Below, one piece after another: positions 17,496-25,818 of a stretch of DNA of 46,092 nucleotides. Location of the stretch: positions 1 through 46,092 of the forward strand of contig DAHVAR010000226.1 of NCBI GenBank assembly GCA_027314515.1. Direction: 5' to 3'. The translations under genes and the position numbers were made by a program. Source of the stretch: Actinomycetota bacterium (GTDB lineage Bacteria > Actinomycetota > Actinomycetes > Streptosporangiales > Streptosporangiaceae). Within the stretch, counting starts at the first letter, position 1; each line of letters starts with the position of its first letter. The notes under the pieces are model-generated. The model had not been told where the DNA came from. It saw only the letters and a program-made list of their open reading frames with translations, and made no database searches.

Positions 17496-18101
17496 ATGCG
17501 CGACGACCCGTCAGTGATTGCCCTGGTGAGAAGGGTGAGCGACGGCGACAAGGAGGCCTGGAGCGAGATCGCCGAACGGTACTCCCCGCTGGTGTGGTCG
17601 ATCTGCGCCCGCTACCAGCTGAGCCGGCCAGACATTGACGACGTCGCCCAGGGTGTGTGGCTCATGCTGGTGGAGAAGGTCCGCGACCTGCGGGAGCCGG
17701 CCGCCTTGCCGGGCTGGCTGGCGACCACGGCCAGGAACGAGTGCCTGCGGGTACTGCGGACAGCGCGCAGGTACGATCCGGACGGCTTGCCGGCCGACGA
17801 CATGATGCCGCCGGACCTCGCTACCAGGGCGATCGAGGAAGGCCTGCTCGAGGCGGAACTCGGCGTGGCTCTCCGCGCCGCTTTCGCTGAACTGCAGCCA
17901 GCCTGCCACAAGCTGCTGTCGCTGCTGATCAGTGATCCGCCGCCGGCTTACGCGGACGTCAGCAAGACCCTCGGCATCCCGGTTGGCAGCATCGGGCCGA
18001 CGCGAGCCCGCTGCCTGGGCCAGCTGAGGAGATCGCCGCACCTGGCCGGTTTCCTGACCGAGCGGGTCGGCGCGATCAAGATCAAGGAAACGGGGAGGTG
18101 A
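17496..18101 (+). CDS. ECF-type RNA polymerase sigma factor
   Basis: A 201-aa sigma-70 family protein from the ATG at 17496, chosen for GGAAAGGA six bases upstream. Region 2 spans about residues 20-90: AERYSPLVWSICARYQLSRP, IDDVAQGVWLMLVEKV, then LPGWLATTARNECLRVLR. Region 4 spans about 125-180, with PPPAYADVSKTLGIPVGSIG and TRARCLGQLRRS as the -35-binding HTH. There is no C-terminal extension. The stop overlaps the partner gene by GTGA, the usual arrangement of an ECF sigma with its regulator. A candidate ECF promoter lies before the nearby CHAT gene. Confidence 0.92.
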   Translation: MRDDPSVIALVRRVSDGDKEAWSEIAERYSPLVWSICARYQLSRPDIDDVAQGVWLMLVEKVRDLREPAALPGWLATTARNECLRVLRTARRYDPDGLPADDMMPPDLATRAIEEGLLEAELGVALRAAFAELQPACHKLLSLLISDPPPAYADVSKTLGIPVGSIGPTRARCLGQLRRSPHLAGFLTERVGAIKIKETGR

Positions 18102-18559
18102 GCGCGGTGGGCACCGGCATGACCGATGACGAGCTCCTGGATGCGCTTCGGCGCGCCGTCACGGCCCGGCACGAGGTGCCGGCCGACTTCGTGGCGGCAG
18201 CCAGGGACGCTTTTGCCTGGCACAACATTGACGCCGAGCTTGCCCGGCTGACCTATGACTCGCACACGGCAGACCACGCGCTGGCGACGCGGACCGAGGC
18301 GGCCTCCATCCGGGCACTCACGTTTACCTCGGGACGGCTCACGATCGAGCTTGAAGTCGGCCATGATTCGCTGGTCGGCCAGGTCGTGCCCGCGGAGCCC
18401 GCGGTTATCACGGTGCTGCCGAAAACCGGCCGCGAGACCGTGCTGCAGGCAGACGAGATCGGCTGCTTCTGCGTCGAGCCGATTCCGCTCGGGCAGTTCC
18501 GGCTGCGCTGCCGGACGCCGGCCGGCGTCGAGACGATGACAAGCTGGATCACGCTGTAA
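18098..18559 (+). CDS. Putative sigma partner protein, soluble, unknown family
   Basis: A 153-aa protein whose GTG start overlaps the sigma stop (GTGA). The N-terminal 60 residues are helical, with ELLDALRRAVTARHEVPADF and AARDAFAWHNIDAELARLTY. The C-terminal 80 residues are beta-rich and end like a carboxypeptidase-regulatory/Cna-B-like strand set: LQADEIGCFCVEPIPLGQFR then TSWITL. There is no zinc-binding HxxxCxxC motif and no membrane helix, so it is not a classical ZAS or membrane anti-sigma. Position and coupling argue for a sigma-modulating role, but function is inferred only from context. Confidence 0.7.
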   Translation: MSAVGTGMTDDELLDALRRAVTARHEVPADFVAAARDAFAWHNIDAELARLTYDSHTADHALATRTEAASIRALTFTSGRLTIELEVGHDSLVGQVVPAEPAVITVLPKTGRETVLQADEIGCFCVEPIPLGQFRLRCRTPAGVETMTSWITL

Positions 18560-18599
18560 GACGTGTCCCGCTCTGATCGGCCCGTTTCCTGCGCTTGCG

Positions 18600-21236
18600 T
18601 CAGTCCGCTCCGAGCAGGAGCAGCGACATCGCGGCGGCGTGCTGCACGGGATCGGCGACGGCGCCGGCCCTGACGGTCAGCAGCGCCTCGGCGAGGGAAT
18701 CGCCGGCCCGCAGCCTGTTGTGCAGGCCGACCATCAGCGGCACCGTGGCCTGGTCATTCAGCGGCACGACGCCGGCGATGACTCCGGCCGTTCCGAGCGG
18801 CAGCAGGCTGCTCACCAATCCGAGAAGCTCGTCGGCGCCCGCGGGCGCCAGCACGCCTGAGTCGCAGCTCGGCAGGATCAGCCGGTACGGGGCGCGCTCC
18901 AGCCGCTCGAAGTCGTAGACGGTCAGCGGCCCATCGTGCAGGCGCAGCGACGAGAACATCGGGCTGTCCGCGCGGAACGTACCGTGCGCGGCGAGATGCG
19001 CGAGCCAGGCGCCGTCGAGCGCCTGAAGTACGCGCGCGGTCGTGGCTGCCGCGCCGGACAGGACGGTGACGTCGTCATACATCCGGGCCGCCACGGGTAC
19101 TTCCGCACCGTCGGTGACCAGGCCCGGACCGCTGGCAAGCACCACGTGCTGCCGGTCCGGCGGCTTGGCCGCGTGTGCCCGGAGCCAGGCGCCGGCCGAC
19201 GGGGCAACGCTGAACGGACGGCGCGCGAGCGCCGGCAGCAGCGCCCACGGGATCGCGTGCAGCCGGCCAGGCGGGACGATGACCAGCGGCCCCTCGCGCA
19301 GCAGCGCGACTGCGGGGCCAAGAGTCGCCGCTTCGAGCCGGGCACCGGCGGCCGACAGGATCGCGGTCGCGCTGGCCAGGTCGTCTGCATGCCTGCCGCG
19401 CGCCAGGCGCCGTAGCGCGAACCGGGCGAAGTCGGCGGCGCGGACGGCGTCCGCGGTGCTGCCTGCCGTTATCTGCCGGACCCGGCCGGCCCCGCAGAGC
19501 AGTACCTGCACGGTGCCGTCAATGTCCACGATCTCGGCTAGCTGCGCAGCGCCGAGTTGATCGAGCAGCTCGGCACTGTCGATCACGCGACGAGCTGGCA
19601 CGGCGGCACCCTTAGTCCGCAGCGAGGCAGCCCGGACTGCCTTCTCCAGCCGCAGCAAATCGCGTTCGACCGACACGGTCGGCTCGCCCTGCCGCCGCGC
19701 TTCCTCCAGCCGGCTCGTGGCCTGGCGTAGCGCCGCCAGGTCGGCGTCGAACCCGGCGCCTGCCGGGGGCCGCACCGGCGGCACCGCGAGCGCGGTGGCG
19801 CGCCAGCGCTCACTCCAGGTCAGCAACAGCCGCGGCTTGTGCGCCGTTGCCGCGTGGCGCTGAGCGAGCGCGGCGAGCTCGGCCCCGTGCGCCGTCGCCC
19901 GGGCGCGCAGCTCCGATGCGCCGAGAGTCCAGCGGTGCTGGTCGAGTACCTCAAGCCCGCGCTTGCAGGCGATCTCCAGTCGCCGGGTGTCCACTGCGGC
20001 GCTGGCGAGGAGTGCCTCTGCCAGCCATCCGGCAACGCGGGAGATCGCGGAACCGCGGCGCCTGCTGTGCGCTGCCGCGGTGAGGTGGCGTTCGGCGTCC
20101 GCGAGCTGACCCAGGCTGAGCGCCACCCGGCCGGCTAGCAAATGCGCCTGCGTGGCTTCGGCCGAGTGCAGCGCCTCGAGTTGCGCGGCTACCTGTCCGG
20201 CGGCCTCGACAACGCGTGGCGAGACCTGACCGATCGCGTACTGCGCCTGAAGCACAACGAGCCTGGCCTGAGGTTGCCCGTATGCGCTCTGCTGGGACCG
20301 GAACAGGCGGTGCGCGCCACGCGCCCGGTCGAGCGCCGTCTGCGGCTGCCCGGCCGCGAGCGCGCAGCTGGCCGCCACGAGCAGCAGTTCAGCACGCTTC
20401 GTAGACCACCCGCGGGCGCGCTCGATCTCGGCTATCGCGGCGTCCGCTTCGGCTAGCGCGTCACGAGCCAGGCCCGCCGCGAGCAGGACGGCGCATCGCT
20501 CGACGCTGACCAGCGGCGTCGGCGCCGCAAGCCGGGCATGGTGAGCGCTCGCCTCATCAAGCAAGGCGAGGGCGGCGGGAACATCGGCCGAACGATACGC
20601 GGCCACGCCGCGATTAACCAGCGTGTGGGCAAATTCCAGCTCCTGGCCGTTCTCGGCCAGCAATCGCCCGGCGGCAACGAAGTCGGAGTCAGCCTTGGCC
20701 GGCCAGCCGAGGTCCAGGTACACCAGCCCGCGGCCATTGAGAGCGCGTGCAGTCCAGATAGCGTCCTGCGCCCGCTGGAGCACGATGACCGCGCGCCGGA
20801 AGTCCTCCAGTGCAGCCGCGTTCCGGCCGAGCATCCAGAGCGCGGTCCCGCGCCTGTGGAGCACGCGCCCGGCAAGCGGACCGCTGGAGAGCTCCACCGC
20901 GCGATCGAACGCGGCGAGCGCGTCCGCCGAGCGGCCCGAATACAGCAGTGCGCCGGCCATCGAGGCCAGCACATCGGCCTCCCGCTCGCGCGAGGCGATG
21001 GCCTGTGCCAGCCTGAGGGCTCGCCGGAACTCGCGGATGGCTGCGCTGACGTCGCCGCTTTCGCGCAGGACGATGCCGGCCGCCTGATGCGCAACGAGCG
21101 CCTCGCCAGGAGCAGGGCGCTGCGACAGCAGGCTTCTGGCGATGGCGAGCGCCTCGCCCGGCCGCGACATGGCTAGTGGCAGCAGGTCGTCAACGTCCCG
21201 CAAGCCCGACCGGTCGGCCAGAACGGCATTCGCCAC
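18600..21236 (-). CDS. TPR-CHAT caspase-like protease
   Basis: An 878-aa protein with a GTG start. Residues about 10-450 form tandem TPR-like helical hairpins (GDVSAAIREFRRALRLAQAI, GRSADALAAFDRAVELSSG, GRNAAALEDFRRAVIVLQ). A helical linker (about 490-560) follows. The C-terminal CHAT domain (about 590-878) has the caspase-like dyad: His751 in HLAAHGTF and Cys791 in LPSCDSG, at the usual 40-residue spacing. Both catalytic residues are intact, and there is no signal peptide. TPR-CHAT proteins include the protease of type III-E CRISPR (Craspase), but no CRISPR is present here. It is convergent with the sigma/partner pair and divergent from the S8 protease; a candidate ECF promoter lies about 35 bases upstream. 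Confidence 0.9.
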   Translation of the reverse strand: MANAVLADRSGLRDVDDLLPLAMSRPGEALAIARSLLSQRPAPGEALVAHQAAGIVLRESGDVSAAIREFRRALRLAQAIASREREADVLASMAGALLYSGRSADALAAFDRAVELSSGPLAGRVLHRRGTALWMLGRNAAALEDFRRAVIVLQRAQDAIWTARALNGRGLVYLDLGWPAKADSDFVAAGRLLAENGQELEFAHTLVNRGVAAYRSADVPAALALLDEASAHHARLAAPTPLVSVERCAVLLAAGLARDALAEADAAIAEIERARGWSTKRAELLLVAASCALAAGQPQTALDRARGAHRLFRSQQSAYGQPQARLVVLQAQYAIGQVSPRVVEAAGQVAAQLEALHSAEATQAHLLAGRVALSLGQLADAERHLTAAAHSRRRGSAISRVAGWLAEALLASAAVDTRRLEIACKRGLEVLDQHRWTLGASELRARATAHGAELAALAQRHAATAHKPRLLLTWSERWRATALAVPPVRPPAGAGFDADLAALRQATSRLEEARRQGEPTVSVERDLLRLEKAVRAASLRTKGAAVPARRVIDSAELLDQLGAAQLAEIVDIDGTVQVLLCGAGRVRQITAGSTADAVRAADFARFALRRLARGRHADDLASATAILSAAGARLEAATLGPAVALLREGPLVIVPPGRLHAIPWALLPALARRPFSVAPSAGAWLRAHAAKPPDRQHVVLASGPGLVTDGAEVPVAARMYDDVTVLSGAAATTARVLQALDGAWLAHLAAHGTFRADSPMFSSLRLHDGPLTVYDFERLERAPYRLILPSCDSGVLAPAGADELLGLVSSLLPLGTAGVIAGVVPLNDQATVPLMVGLHNRLRAGDSLAEALLTVRAGAVADPVQHAAAMSLLLLGAD

Positions 21237-21270
21237 GAATGAAGCCTAGTTGGCCGTACTCGGCAGGTGT

Positions 21271-21296
21271 CGGACGATCGCGAGCGAATCTGTTCC
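21271..21296 (-). promoter_or_regulatory. Candidate ECF-sigma promoter of the CHAT gene
   Basis: Read on the minus strand: GGAAC (21296-21292), 15 bases, then CGTCC (21276-21272). This fits the general ECF pattern of a GGAAC-type -35 with a CGTC -10 at 15-17 bases. The transcript would start about 28 bases before the CHAT GTG. The ECF sigma gene 3.2 kb away is the natural candidate to read it. Confidence 0.5.
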
Positions 21297-21464
21297 GCGC
21301 ATACGCGACTAAGTCGATATTTATATAAAACTTATTCATCGCCTGAGGTATCACATACTCGATCGGCGACTCCGTCTGGCGGACGGCGCGAGGTAGCCGG
21401 GCGGGTCACCGCGCCCTGACCGCGCGACGGCAAGTGCACGTTACCTACTTCTGTGGAGACCACA

Positions 21465-22769
21465 ATGCCTGAAGAGACCGAGAACTGGAGAGACGGCCTC
21501 GGCCCGAAGGTCGTTGACGAAGTCGACTGCATCGTCAAAGCCTTCCGCGGCTCCTCGGATCATCGGCTGGGAGTCAAAGTCGCCAGCAACGGTGCCGGCG
21601 TGGATCATCTCTACGCTGAGGGCCAGATTCTGGTCCGCGCGGGCTACCTGGATCGGGTTCTGGAGATTCTCGGACAGCCGGCCGAACGCGATCTGGCAGC
21701 CAGCGCGCCCGACCGCCTCCGCCGGGTCATCAGCGGCGTCGTGCTCCTGACGCTGGCGGATCCCTGGCCCACCGCGAACGAGGCGCTTGCCGAGATCGAT
21801 CGGCAACTTGGCCGCGGGATCGCCACGCCCGACCATGTGCTGACGGTCGCACGAGGTATCGGGCTCATGTGCCCGGCCACCGAGCCGCAGGCTGTTTACG
21901 AGGGAGCCGAGCCCTACCCGTCGGTCAGCGGCGACAACGGCGGTGCTGGTGCGCTGATTTACGTGGCCGACACGGGCCTGCTCGCGGGCGCAGCCGACGC
22001 ATGCTCCTGGCTTACCGGGGTGCAGGCGGCCGACATCGACCCGCTGCCGCCCAAGCTGCCCGGCGGAGTCCAGCCCATCCCGCCGTATACCGGCCACGGG
22101 ACGTTCGTGGCCGGCGTCTTGCGGGCAGTGGCCCCGGCAGCGGACGTCGTTGTCAGCAACGCCTTTTCGATCGCCGGAAGCCAGCTGGAATCTGACCTCG
22201 TCATGAGGCTGGAGGACGAGCTCCGGCGCGGGGCCGACATCTTCCACCTGAGCATCGCTGCCCGGTCCCGGCATGACCTGCCGCTGATCGCGTTCGAGCA
22301 ATGGCTCAAGCGGCTGAACCAGTACAAGGGCAGCATCTGCATCGCCCCCGCAGGTAACGACAGCTCGCGGCGGCCCAACTGGCCGGGCGCGTTCCCTGGC
22401 GTGATCGCTGTCGGGGCGCTCGGCAGCGACTGGCACGGCCGGGCGAGCTTTACCAACTTCGGCGGCTGGGTCGATGTGTACGCGCCGGGCCGTGACCTCG
22501 TCAACGCGTTCGCCACCGGCACCTACACCTGCCACGTCGCTCCCTACAGCGGGCAGGTAAGGGAGTTCTACGGGATGGCGAAGTGGAGCGGCACGTCGTT
22601 CGCCACGCCCATCGTGACCGGCCTCATTGCCGCCCGGATGTCCCGTACCGGGGAGACCGCAGCGCAGGCCGCCGCCGCGCTGCTCACCGAGGCCCGGGCG
22701 CAGGCCATCCCTGGCGTCGGGCCTGTGCTGCTGCCCCACCATTTCGGCGGCTGGGTGCAGTCCGGCTAA
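21465..22769 (+). CDS. S8-family (subtilisin) serine protease, cytoplasmic
   Basis: A 434-aa protein from the ATG at 21465; GGAG sits six bases upstream, so the in-frame GTG at 21453 is probably part of the ribosome site. The catalytic triad is complete: Asp169 (YVADTGLL), His211 (GHGTFVAG) and Ser378 (SGTSFATP), with oxyanion Asn298 (APAGND). There is no signal peptide, pro-peptide cleavage signal or membrane helix. The first 150 residues are a non-catalytic helical domain (VDHLYAEGQILVRAGYLDRV) unlike an I9 pro-domain, possibly regulatory. It diverges from the TPR-CHAT gene across a 228-base region. An intracellular subtilisin beside a CHAT protease suggests a proteolytic cascade. Confidence 0.9.
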   Translation: MPEETENWRDGLGPKVVDEVDCIVKAFRGSSDHRLGVKVASNGAGVDHLYAEGQILVRAGYLDRVLEILGQPAERDLAASAPDRLRRVISGVVLLTLADPWPTANEALAEIDRQLGRGIATPDHVLTVARGIGLMCPATEPQAVYEGAEPYPSVSGDNGGAGALIYVADTGLLAGAADACSWLTGVQAADIDPLPPKLPGGVQPIPPYTGHGTFVAGVLRAVAPAADVVVSNAFSIAGSQLESDLVMRLEDELRRGADIFHLSIAARSRHDLPLIAFEQWLKRLNQYKGSICIAPAGNDSSRRPNWPGAFPGVIAVGALGSDWHGRASFTNFGGWVDVYAPGRDLVNAFATGTYTCHVAPYSGQVREFYGMAKWSGTSFATPIVTGLIAARMSRTGETAAQAAAALLTEARAQAIPGVGPVLLPHHFGGWVQSG

Positions 22770-22986
22770 CCCGCCCGGTCAGTTAGCGGAGCAACGGGTC
22801 GGCTACGGGACAACCGAACCCTGCCACCGCTAGCGGCTCACGCTCGGCCTTCTGTCCCGGCGCTGGTTGCTCCCCGGAGTCCAGTTAGGCTCAGATAGTT
22901 GCTCGATAAGCGTGTGCTGTATCCAGTAAAATCGAACAAGAAAGCGGGGCCAGCAAAGCCCGCCTGACGGCGGAGGGAGGCGCGCG

Positions 22987-23342
22987 ATGACGGACCCTGG
23001 CTGGGACATTCCCGGCGTGCCGCGCGAGGCGCCTCCTGATGTCGGCGCGGCTGCCATGGATGGTTCGGCGCTGTCGCCTGGCGGTTCGTCCGCCACCGTC
23101 TCGTCTGCTCGGCGCAGCAAGTCGGCGCTCCAGGGCCGGGCGAGGACCCCTCTGTGGCGCGGTCGAGTTGCTGCCGACCAACTTCAGCTACTGGCAGTTC
23201 GCCGGGTAACCGGATCGCCGCGATCGCCTCGCTTCTTCGCGGCGGCTGGTACGTGCACGACCTGCACGGCGTGGCCGTGACCGGGACGCCGGCTGAGAGT
23301 GACCGGACCGCCGTCCCGGTCGCAAGTACCGCCAGAACCTGA
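22987..23342 (+). pseudogene. Degenerate reading frame downstream of S8 protease
   Basis: An ATG at 22987 has a very strong GGAGGGAGG upstream and opens MTDPGWDIPGVPREAPPD. The protein-like signal then jumps frame. VELLPTNFSYWQFAG is read in a second frame ending at a TAA at 23207-23209, and NRIAAIASLLRGGWYVHDLH continues directly in a third frame after one extra base. It ends with TGA at 23340-23342. The continuity of these segments suggests a former small protein broken by at least two frameshifts. I do not recognise the family. It could instead be spurious. Confidence 0.4.
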
Positions 23343-23391
23343 CGGGAACGGGCACGAACCGGCCAGCCCTGACAACGACCGCGCGGAGTAC

Positions 23392-24213
23392 TCAGCTGGT
23401 GACTGCAAGCTCTTCCCCGTCAGAAACCGCGGACGTCGCCAGCGACTGCGAGCGGCTGCGCTCATCGCTCGCGGCCGGCAAGAACAGGTAGTTGCGGGTA
23501 TGCGTGCACACCACATCCGCCTCCTGCCAGCTGCCCTGCCAGGTGCGCATCACGTAGTCGCGCTCGCGGAGCCAGGCCGCCACGTCGGCACCCGGATGCC
23601 GGTAACGGGCTGTATGCCGGTCCTCGATTTCGACCAGCACCGCAGGCCGGAAGCGCTCGATGGAGGCCTGGCCGCCCTTGAGCACCTGAAGTTCGGCCCC
23701 TTCGACATCGATCTTGATGAAGTCCAGGCGGGTCAGCTCCGCGGCGGCGCAGACGCTATCGAGCGTCTGGACCTCGACGTCCACGCCGATCTGACCGCGG
23801 AACTCGGCGTTGGAACCCGGCCCGTCGCAGTCGGCGTCCAGGAACGACCGGCCGGTGACCGGTCCGTGCTTGCCCACCGGCACGCTCATGACGCCGTGGC
23901 CGGGCTCGACGCCGAGAGCGATCGGATGGTGACGGACGTTCTCGCTGGAGCGCCCGCCGAGCAGCCGGGTGAGCGCCGGATGAGCGAACGGCACCGGCTC
24001 GAAGCTGTGCACCTGCCCCTGCGGACCGGTCAGCCGCGACAGCACCAGCGTGTAGAGGCCGGCGGCGGCTCCGATGTCGAAGCAGACGCTGCCCGGCTTG
24101 ACGACATCGCTCAGGCCTAGCATTTCCGGCTCGACGAACCGGGTCCGGCGGGCGAGTTGCAGGACTATCGCCATTGCCAGCGCCTGGCGCGTCTTGCTCG
24201 GCTGCGACGTCAT
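23392..24213 (-). CDS. FkbM-family methyltransferase
   Basis: A 273-aa SAM-dependent methyltransferase. The ATG at 24213 follows AGAAGGAG; the frame extends upstream but without coding character. The SAM-binding loop is VCFDIGAAAGLYTLVLSRL, then VHSFEPVPF (acidic ribose-binding loop), and the family hallmark FIKIDVEGAELQVLKGG is followed by VLVEIEDRH. FkbM enzymes O-methylate sugars or natural-product hydroxyls. It stands alone, with tandem repeats upstream and a convergent decayed frame downstream, so no substrate can be named. Confidence 0.88.
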   Translation of the reverse strand: MTSQPSKTRQALAMAIVLQLARRTRFVEPEMLGLSDVVKPGSVCFDIGAAAGLYTLVLSRLTGPQGQVHSFEPVPFAHPALTRLLGGRSSENVRHHPIALGVEPGHGVMSVPVGKHGPVTGRSFLDADCDGPGSNAEFRGQIGVDVEVQTLDSVCAAAELTRLDFIKIDVEGAELQVLKGGQASIERFRPAVLVEIEDRHTARYRHPGADVAAWLRERDYVMRTWQGSWQEADVVCTHTRNYLFLPAASDERSRSQSLATSAVSDGEELAVTS

Positions 24214-24260
24214 CGTGCTCCTTCTCGGCTCAGTTCCCAGCGCTGGCCGGCCTGATTCCG

Positions 24261-24290
24261 GTAAAGCTAAGCACCGTAAAGCTAAGCACC
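24261..24290. repeat. Tandem 15-bp duplication
   Basis: GTAAAGCTAAGCACC twice in direct tandem (24261-24275 and 24276-24290), perfect. It lies 48 bases upstream of the FkbM start on its promoter side. Confidence 0.9.
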
Positions 24291-24398
24291 GGGGCCCGCC
24301 GCCGGGTAATCGCTGCGACGTAGCGATTGCACCGTACACGGTCGCGGCAGCCCCGCGGTAATGCCGACGGCCAGCCTGGCAGACTGGCCTCGGGGCGC

Positions 24399-24439
24399 AC
24401 CGACGGCCGGGCACACCGACGGCCGGGCACACCGACGGC
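24399..24439. repeat. Tandem 16-bp repeat at the dehydrogenase stop
   Basis: ACCGACGGCCGGGCAC at 24399-24414 and 24415-24430, plus a partial third copy, ACCGACGGC, to 24439. The last copy runs into the TAG stop of the aldehyde dehydrogenase. Confidence 0.9.
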
Positions 24440-25818
24440 TAGCCGCCGATCCAGACGGTCTTGACGTTGCAGAACTCGCGGATCCCCTGGCTGGACAGCT
24501 CCCGGCCGAATCCGGAGTTCTTGATGCCGCCGAACGGCAGCTCGGGGTAGGACGTCACGTTCCCGTTGATGAAGACCAGGCCCGCCGCCAGATCGCTGAT
24601 GAACCGGCTCCGCTCCGCCTCGTCGCTGGTCCAGGCGTTCGCGCCGAGGCCGAACTCGGTGTCGTTAGCCAGGCTGATCGCCTCGGCTATGTCCGCGACC
24701 CGGTACAGTGACGCCACGGGCCCGAACACCTCCTCGCGGTAGACCCGCATGTCCGGGGTGATCGCGGCCAGCACGGTCGGCAGGTAGTAGAAGCCGGGCC
24801 GATCCGGCGCCGCGCCGCCGCAGAGCACCCTGGCACCCTTGGCGGCCGCGTCGGCGACGAGATCCTCGACGTCGTCGCGCTGCTGCTCAGACGCCAGCGG
24901 ACCGACGTCGGTGCTCTCCAGCATCGGGTCCCCGACGGTCTTGCCGGACATCTCCTTGACGAACAGGCGCTCGAACTCGTCGTAAACGGCGTCGTGAACG
25001 ATGAACCGCTTGGCCGCGATGCAGGACTGGCCGTTGTTGATGCACCTGGCGGTTGCCGCCCCCCGGGCGGCGGCCGCGAGATCGGCGGACGGCATGACCA
25101 CGAACGGGTCGCTGCCGCCGAGCTCGAGCACGACTTTCTTGATCACGCTGCCGGCGATGGCCGCCACCGACTGCCCGGCCGGGCCCGATCCGGTCAGGGT
25201 CGCCGCGACCACCCGGTCGTCGGTGAGGATGCGCTCGACTCGCGCCGAGCCGACCAGCAGCGTCTGGAACGCCCCGGCAGGGAAGCCCGCCTCGGCGAAC
25301 AGGTCCTGCATGAACAGCGCGGTCTGCGGCACGTTCGAGGCGTGCTTGAGTAGCCCGGTGTTGCCGGCCATCAGGGCGGGCGCGGCGAACCGCATGGCCT
25401 GCCAGAGCGGGAAGTTCCACGGCATGATCGCCAGTACCGGGCCGAGCGGCTCATACCTGACATAGGCCTGGCCCGCTCCGACCGCGGCGGCATCGGCCGG
25501 CTCGTCGGCCAGGAATCCGGCCGCGTGCTCGGCGAAGTACCGGCAGGCGACCGCGCACTTGGCCACCTCCTGCTTCGCCGAGGCCAGCGTCTTGCCCATC
25601 TCCGTGGTCATCATCGCGGCGACCGAGTCCCGCCGCCCGTCCAGGATGTCGGCTGCCGTCCGCAGCCAGCGGGCGCGGTCGTCAAGGCTGGTGAGCCGGT
25701 AGCTGGCGTGCGCCTGCGCGGCTGCCGCCAGGCACTGGTCGAGGTCTGCCTCGCTCATCTCGGCAAAGACCTGCACGGTCTCCCCGGTGGCCGGGTTCAC
25801 GGTCGCGATCGCCATCAT
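24439..25818 (-). CDS. NAD(P)-dependent succinate-semialdehyde dehydrogenase-like
   Basis: A 459-aa aldehyde dehydrogenase. MPWNFPLWQAMRFAAPALMA and GNTGLLKHASNVP form the cofactor site, ELGGSDPFVVMP holds the general-base Glu, and NNGQSCIAAKRF holds the nucleophilic Cys. EEVFGPVASLYRV and PELPFGGIKNSGFGREL are typical of the GabD1/SSADH subgroup, which is 450-460 aa long. It oxidises succinate semialdehyde or a similar short aldehyde to the acid. It starts MMAIATVNPATGE, and either Met is possible. It is monocistronic as far as can be seen; the precise substrate is unproven. Confidence 0.85.
   Translation of the reverse strand: MMAIATVNPATGETVQVFAEMSEADLDQCLAAAAQAHASYRLTSLDDRARWLRTAADILDGRRDSVAAMMTTEMGKTLASAKQEVAKCAVACRYFAEHAAGFLADEPADAAAVGAGQAYVRYEPLGPVLAIMPWNFPLWQAMRFAAPALMAGNTGLLKHASNVPQTALFMQDLFAEAGFPAGAFQTLLVGSARVERILTDDRVVAATLTGSGPAGQSVAAIAGSVIKKVVLELGGSDPFVVMPSADLAAAARGAATARCINNGQSCIAAKRFIVHDAVYDEFERLFVKEMSGKTVGDPMLESTDVGPLASEQQRDDVEDLVADAAAKGARVLCGGAAPDRPGFYYLPTVLAAITPDMRVYREEVFGPVASLYRVADIAEAISLANDTEFGLGANAWTSDEAERSRFISDLAAGLVFINGNVTSYPELPFGGIKNSGFGRELSSQGIREFCNVKTVWIGG

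Noticed and set aside
22791-22874. Inverted copies of GGAGCAAC flanking the region after the S8 gene
   Set aside because: Eight bases at 68-base spacing in GC-rich DNA, without target-site duplication or transposase; likely chance.
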